This document shows, piece after piece, positions 6,081 through 12,746 of a stretch of DNA of 24,670 bases; the stretch's first letter is position 1; each line of letters begins with the position of its first letter. Both the position numbers and the translations under genes were made by a program. The stretch comes from a virus, in IMG/VR virus record IMGVR_UViG_3300048837_000440, positions 1 to 24,670 of that record; one strand, 5' to 3'. Below the pieces are notes generated by a model. The model searched no databases and was not told where the DNA came from. It was given only the letters and a program-made list of their open reading frames with translations.

Positions 6081-6919
6081 ATCACTACCCCCACCACATC
6101 GGGGACTTCAACAACGCCACGCGCCATCTAACGCGCGTTGAACGGTCGTTGTACAGGGATCTGCTCGACCTGTACTACGACAAGGAAGCGCCGTTGCCTC
6201 GCGATACCGACAGGCTCGCGCGCCTTGTGCTGGCCAGCAGTGCGGAGGAGCGAGACGCGCTGTCGGCGGTGTTGTCGGAGTTCTTCGAAGAACATGACGA
6301 CGGGTGGCACAACGCCCGCTGCGACCGCGAGATTGCCGCATATCGCGACAAGATCGAAGCCGCGTCCCGAGCAGGCAAGGCATCTGCAGAGCGCAGGTAT
6401 GGCGCACGTCAAACGACCCAGCAACAGGGGTGCATCGACGGAATAACGGTCGTTCAACAGCCGTTGAGCGACCGTGTAACCAACCAGAACCAGAACCAGA
6501 ACCAACATGTATCTCCTGACGGAGATACATCTCGCGTCTCGCGATCTGGTACCTACCCCCCCGAATTCGAGGAGGCGTGGCAGGCATACCCGCAACGCCC
6601 AGGGGCCAGCAAGAAAGACGCTCACAAGGCATGGGCTGCCCGCATCAAAGCCGGCGCCGACCACACCGTCATTCTGCAGGGCGTTATCCGCTACGCGGAA
6701 TTCTGCAGGGCATCGGGCACTGAGCCGCGCTACATCAAGCAGCCGACCACGTTCTTTGGACCGGGCGAGCACTACCTGGCCGACTGGTCTGCGCGAAACA
6801 CCGGAAATCAGCAGGGAGGGACCATCCATGACAAACGAGCAGCGACCATTGCCGCTCTCACCGGCAACAGCGGGGGGCGGGGAGCCACCATCGACTCCAC
6901 TGCCGAACGCCTGGATTGA
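6077..6919 (+). CDS. O-like phage replication protein, DUF1376 (YdaU type)
   Basis: This 280-aa protein starts at a GTG overlapping the Cro-like stop. Residues ~1-100 are DUF1376/YdaU-like (NHYPHHIGDFNNATRHL, VERSLYRDLLDLYYDKEAPL), a family found with phage replication genes. A low-complexity linker (~115-155, NQNQNQNQ) follows, then a C-terminal domain (FEEAWQAYPQRPGASKKDAH, then YAEFC...YIKQPTTFFG) common in phage replication proteins. With the downstream lambda P-like gene it makes an O/P-type initiator and helicase-loader pair. The linker coincides with a dense cluster of dyads and iterons in the DNA (6446-6530), just as lambda ori lies inside gene O. The last ~90 bases overlap the P-like gene in another frame. 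Confidence 0.85.
   Translation: MNHYPHHIGDFNNATRHLTRVERSLYRDLLDLYYDKEAPLPRDTDRLARLVLASSAEERDALSAVLSEFFEEHDDGWHNARCDREIAAYRDKIEAASRAGKASAERRYGARQTTQQQGCIDGITVVQQPLSDRVTNQNQNQNQHVSPDGDTSRVSRSGTYPPEFEEAWQAYPQRPGASKKDAHKAWAARIKAGADHTVILQGVIRYAEFCRASGTEPRYIKQPTTFFGPGEHYLADWSARNTGNQQGGTIHDKRAATIAALTGNSGGRGATIDSTAERLD
6446..6530. other. Probable replication origin inside the O-like gene
   Basis: Three structures follow one another. First, a 13-bp dyad: ACGGTCGTTCAAC (6446-6458) and GTTGAGCGACCGT (6463-6475), 12 of 13 pairs matching across a 4-base loop. Second, three exact copies of AACCAG plus a partial (6482-6504). Third, a perfect 10-bp hairpin, ATGTATCTCC and GGAGATACAT (6507-6530), with loop TGAC. 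A further copy of the 13-mer, GTTGAACGGTCGT, lies at 6137-6149 in the same gene. The stretch is visibly less G+C-rich than its surroundings. Iterons and an unwinding region inside an initiator gene are the known lambdoid arrangement; function here is inferred. Confidence 0.65.
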
Positions 6920-7508
6920 GCGCCTGTTCGGCAAGCTCGCGGCGTACTACGGCAAACACTTCGCCGACATGTGGGCTGGCGCCAACGTCGAGCAGGTCAA
7001 GGCCGTATGGGCGCAGGAGCTCGGAGCGCTGCGGCCTGAGCAGATCAAGCTGGGCGTCGACGCCTGCAGGGCCAGGCGCTTCCCGCCGACCCTTCCCGAG
7101 TTCCTCGAGCTGTGCCGGCCGACGGCCGACATGCTTGGCATCCCTCACTTCGAGGCGGCCTACCGGGAGGCACTTGACCTGGTGTGCAAGCGCAAGCGGC
7201 AGGACGAGTGTTCGCACCCGGTCGTCTGGCACGCCCTGGCCGAGGCCGGGCAGATCGGGATGATGCGCGACGAGGACGCCCGCAAGGTCTACCGGTCCTG
7301 CTACGACCAGACCGTGCGCATGGCGATCAACGGACAGCCGCTGCGCGAGATACCAAAGGCCCTGCCGGCACCGGAGGCGGCCACGCGGGCGCCCCTGAGC
7401 CCCGAGGAGCGCGCGCGCATCGCCGAGGAGGCCCTTGCCCGCCTGCGCAGCATCGGGATCAACGTAGGCGCCGCGGCGCGCCAGATACCACCGGAGGCGC
7501 CGGCATGA
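6828..7508 (+). CDS. Lambda P-like replication protein (helicase loader)
   Basis: This 226-aa protein matches the phage lambda P family: the signature IERLFGKLAAYYGKHFADMW at residues ~30-49, then VEQVKAVWAQELGALRPEQI and ACRARRFPPTLPEFLELCRP at ~79-98. P-type proteins bring the host DnaB helicase to the initiator-bound origin. I chose the ATG at 6828, preceded by GGGAGGG, because upstream in-frame sequence overlaps the O-like gene and does not resemble the family. It overlaps the O-like gene by 92 bases and the next gene by four (ATGA), so the replication genes are tightly coupled. Confidence 0.9.
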   Translation: MTNEQRPLPLSPATAGGGEPPSTPLPNAWIERLFGKLAAYYGKHFADMWAGANVEQVKAVWAQELGALRPEQIKLGVDACRARRFPPTLPEFLELCRPTADMLGIPHFEAAYREALDLVCKRKRQDECSHPVVWHALAEAGQIGMMRDEDARKVYRSCYDQTVRMAINGQPLREIPKALPAPEAATRAPLSPEERARIAEEALARLRSIGINVGAAARQIPPEAPA

Positions 7509-7783
7509 CGACGCACCCGAACGAGCAGCGCGGGCGCTCCCAGGCCGCGAAGATCCTCGACTACATCCGCGCACATGGCGCGATCACGCCCATCGACGCA
7601 CTGATCGAGATCGGCTGCTTCCGGCTTGGCGCGAGGATTTACGACCTCAAGCAGGATGGGCACCGCATCGAGACGCGCCTGGTCGAGGTCCGCACCCGCA
7701 CCGGTGGCACCGCGCGGGTGGCCGAGTATTACCTCGAGCGCTCGAAGCCGGCACCCACCGAGCAGCAGGGCCTCGCGCTGTGA
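7505..7783 (+). CDS. Winged-helix protein, HTH_39-like
   Basis: This 92-aa protein contains KILDYIRAHGAITPIDALIE and FRLGARIYDLKQDGHRIETR (residues ~16-60), the pattern of the phage HTH_39 winged-helix family. A beta-hairpin wing (VRTRTGGTARVAEYYLE) follows. It probably binds DNA, but its target is not evident. It begins inside the stop of the P-like gene (ATGA at 7505-7508) and its own stop overlaps the GTG of the VRR-NUC gene, placing it firmly in the replication operon. Confidence 0.85.
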   Translation: MTTHPNEQRGRSQAAKILDYIRAHGAITPIDALIEIGCFRLGARIYDLKQDGHRIETRLVEVRTRTGGTARVAEYYLERSKPAPTEQQGLAL

Positions 7784-8262
7784 CCCTGCGCCGGCGCGCA
7801 CCAGGCGCACCGCGCAAGCGGAAGAACAACATCGAGGACCAGCACCAGCGCGCCCTCATCAAGTGGGCTGCGCACGCGCGCCTGCCTGACCTGCCGCACA
7901 TTGAGCCTGGCAGCACGGTCGCCGACTACCTGTTCGCCATCCCGAACGGGGGCGGGCGCTCGAAGGTCGAGGCGGCGCTGCTCAAGGCAGGCGGCGTCAA
8001 GGCCGGCGTTTGGGATCTGCTGCTGCCGTTGCCGATGCACGGCTCGCCTGGGCTGTGGGTCGAGATGAAGGCCCCGGCCATGCCGGCCACGGACATCACC
8101 GCGGCCAGCGCCCGCGGAACGCCATCGAAGGATCAGATCGCATGGGGTAAGCGCATGGCCCTCGCCGGCTATGCCACCGCCATGTGCTGGAGCTGGGAAG
8201 CTGCCCGCAACTGCATCACCGCCTACATCAACGCGCGGCCTCTGCCGCAGGGGGAACCGTGA
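7780..8262 (+). CDS. VRR-NUC domain nuclease
   Basis: This 160-aa protein starts at a GTG overlapping the previous stop. After a basic N-terminus it shows the VRR-NUC core: E19 in NIEDQHQ, FAIPNGGGR at ~52-60, GVWDLLLP with D79, LWVEMKAP with E95 and K97, and SKDQIAWGKRMALAGYATAM at ~116-135. This PD-(D/E)XK-type fold is known from phage and FAN1-like nucleases acting on branched DNA, so a Holliday-junction or flap-resolving role in replication or packaging is likely. All expected catalytic residues are present. It lies between the winged-helix gene and the Mor-like activator with four-base overlaps on both sides. Confidence 0.9.
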   Translation: MTLRRRAPGAPRKRKNNIEDQHQRALIKWAAHARLPDLPHIEPGSTVADYLFAIPNGGGRSKVEAALLKAGGVKAGVWDLLLPLPMHGSPGLWVEMKAPAMPATDITAASARGTPSKDQIAWGKRMALAGYATAMCWSWEAARNCITAYINARPLPQGEP

Positions 8263-8621
8263 GCCGCACGCTTGACGATATCGTCGACCTAATCGGCATA
8301 CAGCCGACCATTGAGCTTGTGCGTCGGTACGGCGGCAGGATGATTCGCATCCCGGTCAAGGTCGGGGCTGAGCACGCCATTACTCTGTGCGTCGGCTTCG
8401 CTGCCTCCGAAAAGCTGGCTGCGGTCTACGGCGGAGAGGATCTGCGCGTTCCGGCAGAGCGGAACCTGCTCATACGCCTGCGCAACGAGCAGATCGTTAA
8501 GCGCTACACCGCGCCAGCACCGGGAAATTGGTCTGTCAACGCCCTATCGATCGAGTACGGCATCGACCGAAAGATGATCTACAACGTCCTCGAGCAGGCT
8601 GGCGTCAAGGCTCCCGAGTAG
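8259..8621 (+). CDS. Mor-family transcription activator
   Basis: This 120-aa protein has the layout of the Mu Mor/C family. The N-terminal dimerisation part has the repeated pattern IELVRRYGGRMIRIPVK (18-34) and EKLAAVYGGEDLRVP (51-65). A C-terminal HTH follows (NWSVNALSIEYGIDRKMIYN, ~90-109). In Mu, Mor and C turn on middle and late promoters with poor -35 elements. It is the last gene of the replication operon, starts at a GTG overlapping VRR-NUC, and is followed two bases later by a perfect dyad and then the lysis and head genes. It is therefore the best candidate for the late-gene activator. Confidence 0.85.
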   Translation: MSRTLDDIVDLIGIQPTIELVRRYGGRMIRIPVKVGAEHAITLCVGFAASEKLAAVYGGEDLRVPAERNLLIRLRNEQIVKRYTAPAPGNWSVNALSIEYGIDRKMIYNVLEQAGVKAPE

Positions 8622-8622
8622 C

Positions 8623-8648
8623 GGTCACAGGTTGCCCACCCTGTGACC
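8623..8648. promoter_or_regulatory. Perfect 9-bp dyad after the activator gene
   Basis: GGTCACAGG (8623-8631) and CCTGTGACC (8640-8648) are exact inverted copies around an 8-base centre. The element begins two bases after the Mor-like stop and precedes the lysis/packaging operon. No T-run follows, so it does not look like a simple terminator. A binding site for the Mor-like activator at the late promoter is an attractive reading. The left arm with its next three bases (GGTCACAGGTTG) recurs at 14031-14042 inside the large terminase gene, without the second arm. The symmetry is certain; the function is inferred. Confidence 0.6.
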
Positions 8649-8666
8649 ATCGTGCAGGTTCCCGTC

Positions 8667-9167
8667 ATGCAGACCTTGATCCTCAGGCGCACAACCTACT
8701 CGGACGCTGGCACGGTCGGCTACCTGTACCGTGGCCGCATCCCGGTGTGCTACACGCTCGAGCTGCCCTGGCGCGACAACGCCCCGGGGATCTCTTGCAT
8801 CCCGCCGGGCAGCTACCGCGGCGAGTACGAGCGCGAGGGGACCGAGGTGGACACCGAGGCGCCCTACCAGGTGCGCCACCTTGAGCGGTCTGCCTCGGGC
8901 AAATACCTGGACGTCTACCACGTCATCGACGTCCCGGGCCGGTCGGGCATCCTGATCCACCGTGGCAACTTCGCGGGTGACCGTACCCTCGGCATGCGCT
9001 CGGACGTCCTTGGCTGCATCCTGCCCGGCCGCCGGATCGGCCGGCTGCCGGTGGTCGGTGGCCTGCAGCTCGCCGTCATCGACTCGTTCGGCGGCCTGCA
9101 CGACCTGCACCTGGTGGCCGAGCGCCAACCCTTCCATCTCGAAGTCATCGGAGACCCCCCATGTTGA
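8667..9167 (+). CDS. DUF5675 family protein
   Basis: This 166-aa protein matches the DUF5675 pattern: TLILRRTTYSDAGTVGYLY at the start, CYTLELPWRDN at ~28-38, a CIPPGSYRG turn, ILIHRGNFAGD at ~95-105 and VLGCILPG at ~114-121. The family has no established function. The His-Gly-Asn segment (H98) followed by Gly-Cys (G116-C117) recalls the His and Gly-Cys positions of L,D-transpeptidases, which is only a resemblance. I chose the ATG at 8667 because the family begins near MxTLxL; a GTG at 8643 inside the dyad is possible. It opens the lysis-like block ahead of a holin-like gene. Confidence 0.75.
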   Translation: MQTLILRRTTYSDAGTVGYLYRGRIPVCYTLELPWRDNAPGISCIPPGSYRGEYEREGTEVDTEAPYQVRHLERSASGKYLDVYHVIDVPGRSGILIHRGNFAGDRTLGMRSDVLGCILPGRRIGRLPVVGGLQLAVIDSFGGLHDLHLVAERQPFHLEVIGDPPC

Positions 9168-9715
9168 ACGCGATCCTCGGCGCCGGCTCTGGCGTCCTGA
9201 CCGGCCTGCTCGGCACCGGCATGCAGGCCTTGTTCAAGTGGCTCGGGGACCGCCAGCGGTTCGCGCACGATCTGGCCATGCGCCGCATCGACATCGAGGC
9301 CATGCAGACCGAGCACACCCTGCGGCTCAAGGAGACCGAGGCGCAGTTTGCCGGCCAGGAGAAGATCGCCAGGGTGGACCTCGAGAAGGCTGAGGCCATC
9401 GCCGGAGCCGAGATCCGCGCGGCCAGTTACGCCAACGACCGGGCCAGTTACTACGACCGGGGCATGACCGGCTGGGTGGCCGCGGTGATGGCCATCGTCG
9501 ACGCCTTCCGCGGCTTCATGCGCCCCGGCATCACCGCCTACCTGCTCATCGTGACTTCTGTCATCGCGTTCGGGCTGCACCAGACACTGGAGGGCGCCAT
9601 CGCGCAGAACCCCGTCGACCTCTACAAGCAGGTCATCATGTCCGTCCTGTTCCTCACCGAGACCGCGGTGACCTGGTGGTTCGGCTCGCGCGCCTTGGCG
9701 CGCAAGGCAGCATGA
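9161..9715 (+). CDS. 3TM holin-like membrane protein
   Basis: This 184-aa protein has a hydrophobic N-terminal region (residues ~1-28), a charged helical or coiled-coil section (~30-90) and three hydrophobic segments near ~103-117, 121-140 and 155-175. The last ends in TWWFGSRALARKAA, resembling the WFG-R end of GTA/phage three-TM holins. A holin would permeabilise the inner membrane at lysis. It overlaps the DUF5675 gene by 7 bases and is followed by another membrane-anchored coiled-coil protein. No lysozyme, amidase or spanin pair is recognised in the window, so the lysis module may be incomplete or unusual. Confidence 0.7.
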   Translation: MLNAILGAGSGVLTGLLGTGMQALFKWLGDRQRFAHDLAMRRIDIEAMQTEHTLRLKETEAQFAGQEKIARVDLEKAEAIAGAEIRAASYANDRASYYDRGMTGWVAAVMAIVDAFRGFMRPGITAYLLIVTSVIAFGLHQTLEGAIAQNPVDLYKQVIMSVLFLTETAVTWWFGSRALARKAA

Positions 9716-9718
9716 CCG

Positions 9719-10096
9719 ATGGGCGAGGCATGCGCACAGTGCCCCAACGGGCAGCTCCACGAGCGGGTGGGGATGCTCGAGCAGCAGATGGCACGCCAGA
9801 CTGCGGTGCTTGAGAACCTCGACCGCAACGTCGGCCGGCTGGTCGACATCGGGGAGCGCCAGATCCGCATTGAGGAGCGGCAGGCAGAGCAGGGCAAGGC
9901 GATCGGGCGGGCGTTCGACGCCATCGACGATCATGCCAGCCAGTTCGACGTCGCCCTGGGCAAGCACGACACCCGCATCAAGGCCCTTGAGCAGCAGGCC
10001 CCGACCAACAAGCTCGCCTCCGGCTGGGTCATCCGGGGGGCCGAATGGGCCGTTGCCCTGACCATCGGCGGCGCACTGGTGAAGCTGCTGGCATGA
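9719..10096 (+). CDS. Coiled-coil protein with C-terminal membrane anchor
   Basis: This 125-aa protein has a helical, heptad-rich body (LHERVGMLEQQMARQTAVLE through FDVALGKHDTRIKALEQQAP, residues ~13-95) and one C-terminal hydrophobic helix (WVIRGAEWAVALTIGGALVK, ~103-122). This resembles the XhlA/hemolysin-like helper proteins found in phage lysis cassettes, but I cannot confirm family membership. It lies three bases after the holin-like gene, and its stop overlaps the ATG of the first ParB-like gene, so lysis and modification genes share a transcript. Confidence 0.7.
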   Translation: MGEACAQCPNGQLHERVGMLEQQMARQTAVLENLDRNVGRLVDIGERQIRIEERQAEQGKAIGRAFDAIDDHASQFDVALGKHDTRIKALEQQAPTNKLASGWVIRGAEWAVALTIGGALVKLLA

Positions 10097-10623
10097 CCGC
10101 CTGGCGCAACCGCATCGTCTCCCGGGGCGAGTCCGCCCCGGAGGACCTGCTCGCCAACCCGCACAACTGGCGCATCCATTCCGACCTGCAGGGCACCGTC
10201 CTCGAGGGCAGCCTCGACGAGGTGGGCTGGGTGCAGGACGTCATCGTCAACACCACCACCGGCAACATCGTCGACGGCCACCTGCGCGTCATGCGCGCCA
10301 TGCGCCGCAACGAGCCCAAGGTGCCGGTCACCTACGTCGAGCTCACCGAGGCCGAGGAGCGCCTCGCGCTGGCCACCCTCGACCCGATCACGGGCATGGC
10401 CACGTCCAACGCCCACATCTTCCGCCAGCTCCTCGAGCACGCGAACACCGGCAACGTCGCGCTCATGGAGTACCTCGACCGGTTCGCCCAGGAGATCGGG
10501 GCCGTCCCGACCGGCGAGGAGAAGCGGCAACAGGAACGGCCCGGCGCCACGGAACATGGCCAGGAAAACTTCACCGGCTTCGACCACACCTGCCCCTGCT
10601 GCGGCTTCCAGTTCGACACCTGA
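10093..10623 (+). CDS. ParB/Srx-like protein with C-terminal zinc knuckle (copy A)
   Basis: This 176-aa protein has a ParB N-terminal-type domain at residues ~1-110: NPHNWRIHSDLQ, VGWVQDVIVN, IVDGHLRVMRAMRR, then ELTEAEERLALATLDPITG. The DGHLR box is the ParB/Srx nucleotide-binding signature, which in phages often accompanies or is fused to DNA methyltransferases. A linker follows and the protein ends in CPCCGFQFDT, a small metal-binding knuckle. It is paralogous to 11686-12174, and the two flank a C5 methyltransferase. It begins inside the previous stop and overlaps the methyltransferase by 68 bases. Confidence 0.85.
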   Translation: MTAWRNRIVSRGESAPEDLLANPHNWRIHSDLQGTVLEGSLDEVGWVQDVIVNTTTGNIVDGHLRVMRAMRRNEPKVPVTYVELTEAEERLALATLDPITGMATSNAHIFRQLLEHANTGNVALMEYLDRFAQEIGAVPTGEEKRQQERPGATEHGQENFTGFDHTCPCCGFQFDT

Positions 10624-11689
10624 GATCCGGCCGGCCCGCTTCATCGGCCCATGGCGGCTCGCCGACCTTCCACGCATTGCCCGGCACGGCCGCACCGTGT
10701 TCTCCTGCTTCTGCTGCGGGGGCGGCTCGACCATGGGCTACAAGCTCGCCGGCTTCGACGTCCTCGGGGGCGTGGAGATAGACCCGGACATGATGCGCAT
10801 CTACCGCCAGAACCACCGGCCACGCCTCGCCTTCACGATGGGCGTGCAGGACTTCGCTGCCCTGCCCGACGCGGAGATCCCGCCCGAGCTGCGCGACCTG
10901 GACATACTGGATGGATCACCACCCTGCAGCGTGTTCTCGATGGCCGGTGCCCGGCAGCGCAAATGGGGCGTCACCGCTCACTTCCGCGAGGGACAGGTGG
11001 CCCAGCGCCTCGACGACCTGTTCCTGCACTTCATCGGACTGGCCGGCCGGCTGCGGCCGCGCCTGGTGGTGGCCGAGAACGTCAAGGGCCTCATCATGGG
11101 CAAGGCCCGGGGCTACGCCGCCGAGATCTTCGCGGCCTTCCGTGAGGCCGGCTATTCCGCCCAGCTGTTCCTGCTCAACGCCTCCCGCATGGGCGTCCCG
11201 CAGGCCCGGGAGCGGACCTTTTTCCTCGCCCGGCGCCTCGACCTGCACCTGCCGCCCTTCGTGCTCGACTTCGCCGAGCCCACCATCACGGTGCGCAACG
11301 CCTTCGCCGGCCTGCCGCCCCAGGAGGAGCAGCCGGCATCCCCAGGCATCCTGCGCTACCTGGTGCGCACCGCCCCGGGCGACTCGCTGTCATCGGTCCA
11401 CCCGAAGGGGTCCATGTTCAACCTGGTCAAGCTGCACCACGACCGACCGGCCAACACCGTCACCGCCACCTGCCCCATGTACCACCCCGAGGAGCCGCGC
11501 CGGATCTCAGGCGCCGAGGCCATGCGCCTGCAGACCTTCCCCGACGACTACGACGGCCTCGGCCAGGACATGCGCTACGTCTGCGGCATGTCCGTCCCGC
11601 CCTTCATGATGCAGCGCCTCGCCCTCGAGATCGGCCGGCAGGCCCTCGGCATCCCCTACGACCCCACCCGGAGAACATTGGACGCATGA
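10556..11689 (+). CDS. DNA cytosine-5 methyltransferase
   Basis: This 377-aa enzyme would transfer methyl from SAM to cytosine C5. Motif I is FSCFCCGGGSTMGYKLAGFD (residues ~49-68), an unusual form with extra Cys residues in place of the common FSGxGG. Motif IV is DGSPPCSVFS with catalytic C124. Motif VI is ENV (174-176) and motif VIII is PQARERTFF (215-223). A target-recognition region of about 90 residues lies at ~225-315, before RISGAEAMRLQTFPDDY and GMSVPP (IX/X). The ATG at 10556 overlaps ParB-like copy A, and no other good start precedes motif I. Its stop overlaps the ATG of ParB-like copy B. It probably protects phage DNA from restriction; the target sequence is unknown. Confidence 0.92.
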   Translation: MARKTSPASTTPAPAAASSSTPEIRPARFIGPWRLADLPRIARHGRTVFSCFCCGGGSTMGYKLAGFDVLGGVEIDPDMMRIYRQNHRPRLAFTMGVQDFAALPDAEIPPELRDLDILDGSPPCSVFSMAGARQRKWGVTAHFREGQVAQRLDDLFLHFIGLAGRLRPRLVVAENVKGLIMGKARGYAAEIFAAFREAGYSAQLFLLNASRMGVPQARERTFFLARRLDLHLPPFVLDFAEPTITVRNAFAGLPPQEEQPASPGILRYLVRTAPGDSLSSVHPKGSMFNLVKLHHDRPANTVTATCPMYHPEEPRRISGAEAMRLQTFPDDYDGLGQDMRYVCGMSVPPFMMQRLALEIGRQALGIPYDPTRRTLDA

Positions 11690-12174
11690 CCACCCGCAAC
11701 CGCATCGTCGGCTACGAGATCGTCGACGCCCGCACCCTCAACCCCAACCCCCTCAACTGGCGCGACCATCCCGAGCACCAGGCCACCGCCCTCGACCAGG
11801 CGCTCGACGCCATCGGCTGGGTCAAGGCGGTCATCGTCAACCGCCGCACCAACCGGATGATCGACGGCCACCTCCGGGTGGAGCGCGCGGCCGCACGCGG
11901 CGAGAAGGTACCCGTCCTGTACGTGAACCTCACCGAGCGCGAGGAGGCCCTGGTGCTCGCCACCCTCGACCCCATCGCCGGGGAGGCAGGCACCGACACC
12001 GAGAAGCTCGCCGAGCTGCTGGGCGACCTGCGCAACGAGTTCGAACAGCTCGACACCCTGCTGCGGGAAGTAGCATTGCAGGGGGGCGTCCGGCTAGACT
12101 CTGACGGAACGACCACCATGCCACCGGCATCGGGCGTGACATGCCCGCGCTGTGGGCACCAGTGGGACCAGTGA
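11686..12174 (+). CDS. ParB/Srx-like protein with C-terminal zinc knuckle (copy B)
   Basis: This 162-aa paralogue of 10093-10623 has NPNPLNWRDHPEHQATALDQ, IGWVKAVIVN, MIDGHLRVERAAARGEKVPV and NLTEREEALVLATLDPIAGE in the same order. It also ends in a zinc knuckle, CPRCGHQWDQ. The similarity covers nearly the whole ParB-like domain, while the linkers differ. Its ATG overlaps the methyltransferase stop by four bases. Two copies around one methyltransferase suggest a duplication, perhaps with the two proteins working as a heterodimer or with different DNA targets. That is inference. A DNA-binding, ATP/CTP-binding or nuclease role is possible for ParB-like folds and cannot be distinguished here. 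Confidence 0.85.
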   Translation: MTTRNRIVGYEIVDARTLNPNPLNWRDHPEHQATALDQALDAIGWVKAVIVNRRTNRMIDGHLRVERAAARGEKVPVLYVNLTEREEALVLATLDPIAGEAGTDTEKLAELLGDLRNEFEQLDTLLREVALQGGVRLDSDGTTTMPPASGVTCPRCGHQWDQ

Positions 12175-12194
12175 CAGACGTGGAGTGACAATCC

Positions 12195-12746
12195 GTGCCA
12201 GGCGAGAAGCGCACCAAGGCCCAGCGGCTTGCAGACCGGGAGCGGATTGCCGCCCTTCGGCTCAAGGCGTGGACCGTGCCCATGATCTGCAAGGAGACGG
12301 GCCTGTCCCCGTCCACCGTGCATCGTGAGCTGGCCGTGCTCACCCAGGAGTGGCGCGAGTCGGCCCGGGAGGAAATCGAGACCATCAAGGCGCGCGAGCT
12401 GCGCAAGCTGGACGACCTTGAGGCCGAGGCCAGGGCCGAGTGGGAGCGCAGCAAGCTCGACTGGCAGAAGCGGGTGGTCGAGGACAAGCCAGCAGGCTCC
12501 CGCGGCGGCGGCGGTCGCATGGCCAAGGTCGAGACAGGCGGCCAGTGCGGCGACCCGCGCTACCTGACCGTCATCCTCGAGATCCAGAAGCGCCGCGCCG
12601 CGCTGCTGGGCACGGACGCCCCGCAGAAGATCGCCCCGACCAACCCAGAAGGCACCGAGCCAGCCGCCGGCGCCGTCATCGTCGCCCTGCCACCGCAGAT
12701 GAGTCCTGAGGAATGGGCGCGAACCTTCGCGAAGCCGTCAGGCTAG
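12195..12746 (+). CDS. Terminase small subunit-like protein
   Basis: This 183-aa protein starts at a GTG with GTGGAGTGA upstream. Residues ~15-50 form a helix-turn-helix (IAALRLKAWTVPMICKETGL, SPSTVHRELAVL), followed by a long charged helix (~50-98) and a short C-terminal region. HTH plus oligomerising coiled coil is the usual plan of small terminases, which recognise the packaging site and guide the large subunit. Its end overlaps the start of the large terminase by 34 bases. The position directly ahead of that gene is the strongest evidence; family membership was not verified by search. Confidence 0.8.
   Translation: MPGEKRTKAQRLADRERIAALRLKAWTVPMICKETGLSPSTVHRELAVLTQEWRESAREEIETIKARELRKLDDLEAEARAEWERSKLDWQKRVVEDKPAGSRGGGGRMAKVETGGQCGDPRYLTVILEIQKRRAALLGTDAPQKIAPTNPEGTEPAAGAVIVALPPQMSPEEWARTFAKPSG

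Noticed and set aside
6507-6827. N-terminal extension of the lambda P-like frame
   Set aside because: It overlaps the conserved C-terminal domain of the O-like protein, and a good ribosome site stands before the ATG at 6828.
8915-9967. A 350-codon minus-strand open frame opposite the lysis block
   Set aside because: It crosses three well-supported plus-strand genes and has no recognisable domain.
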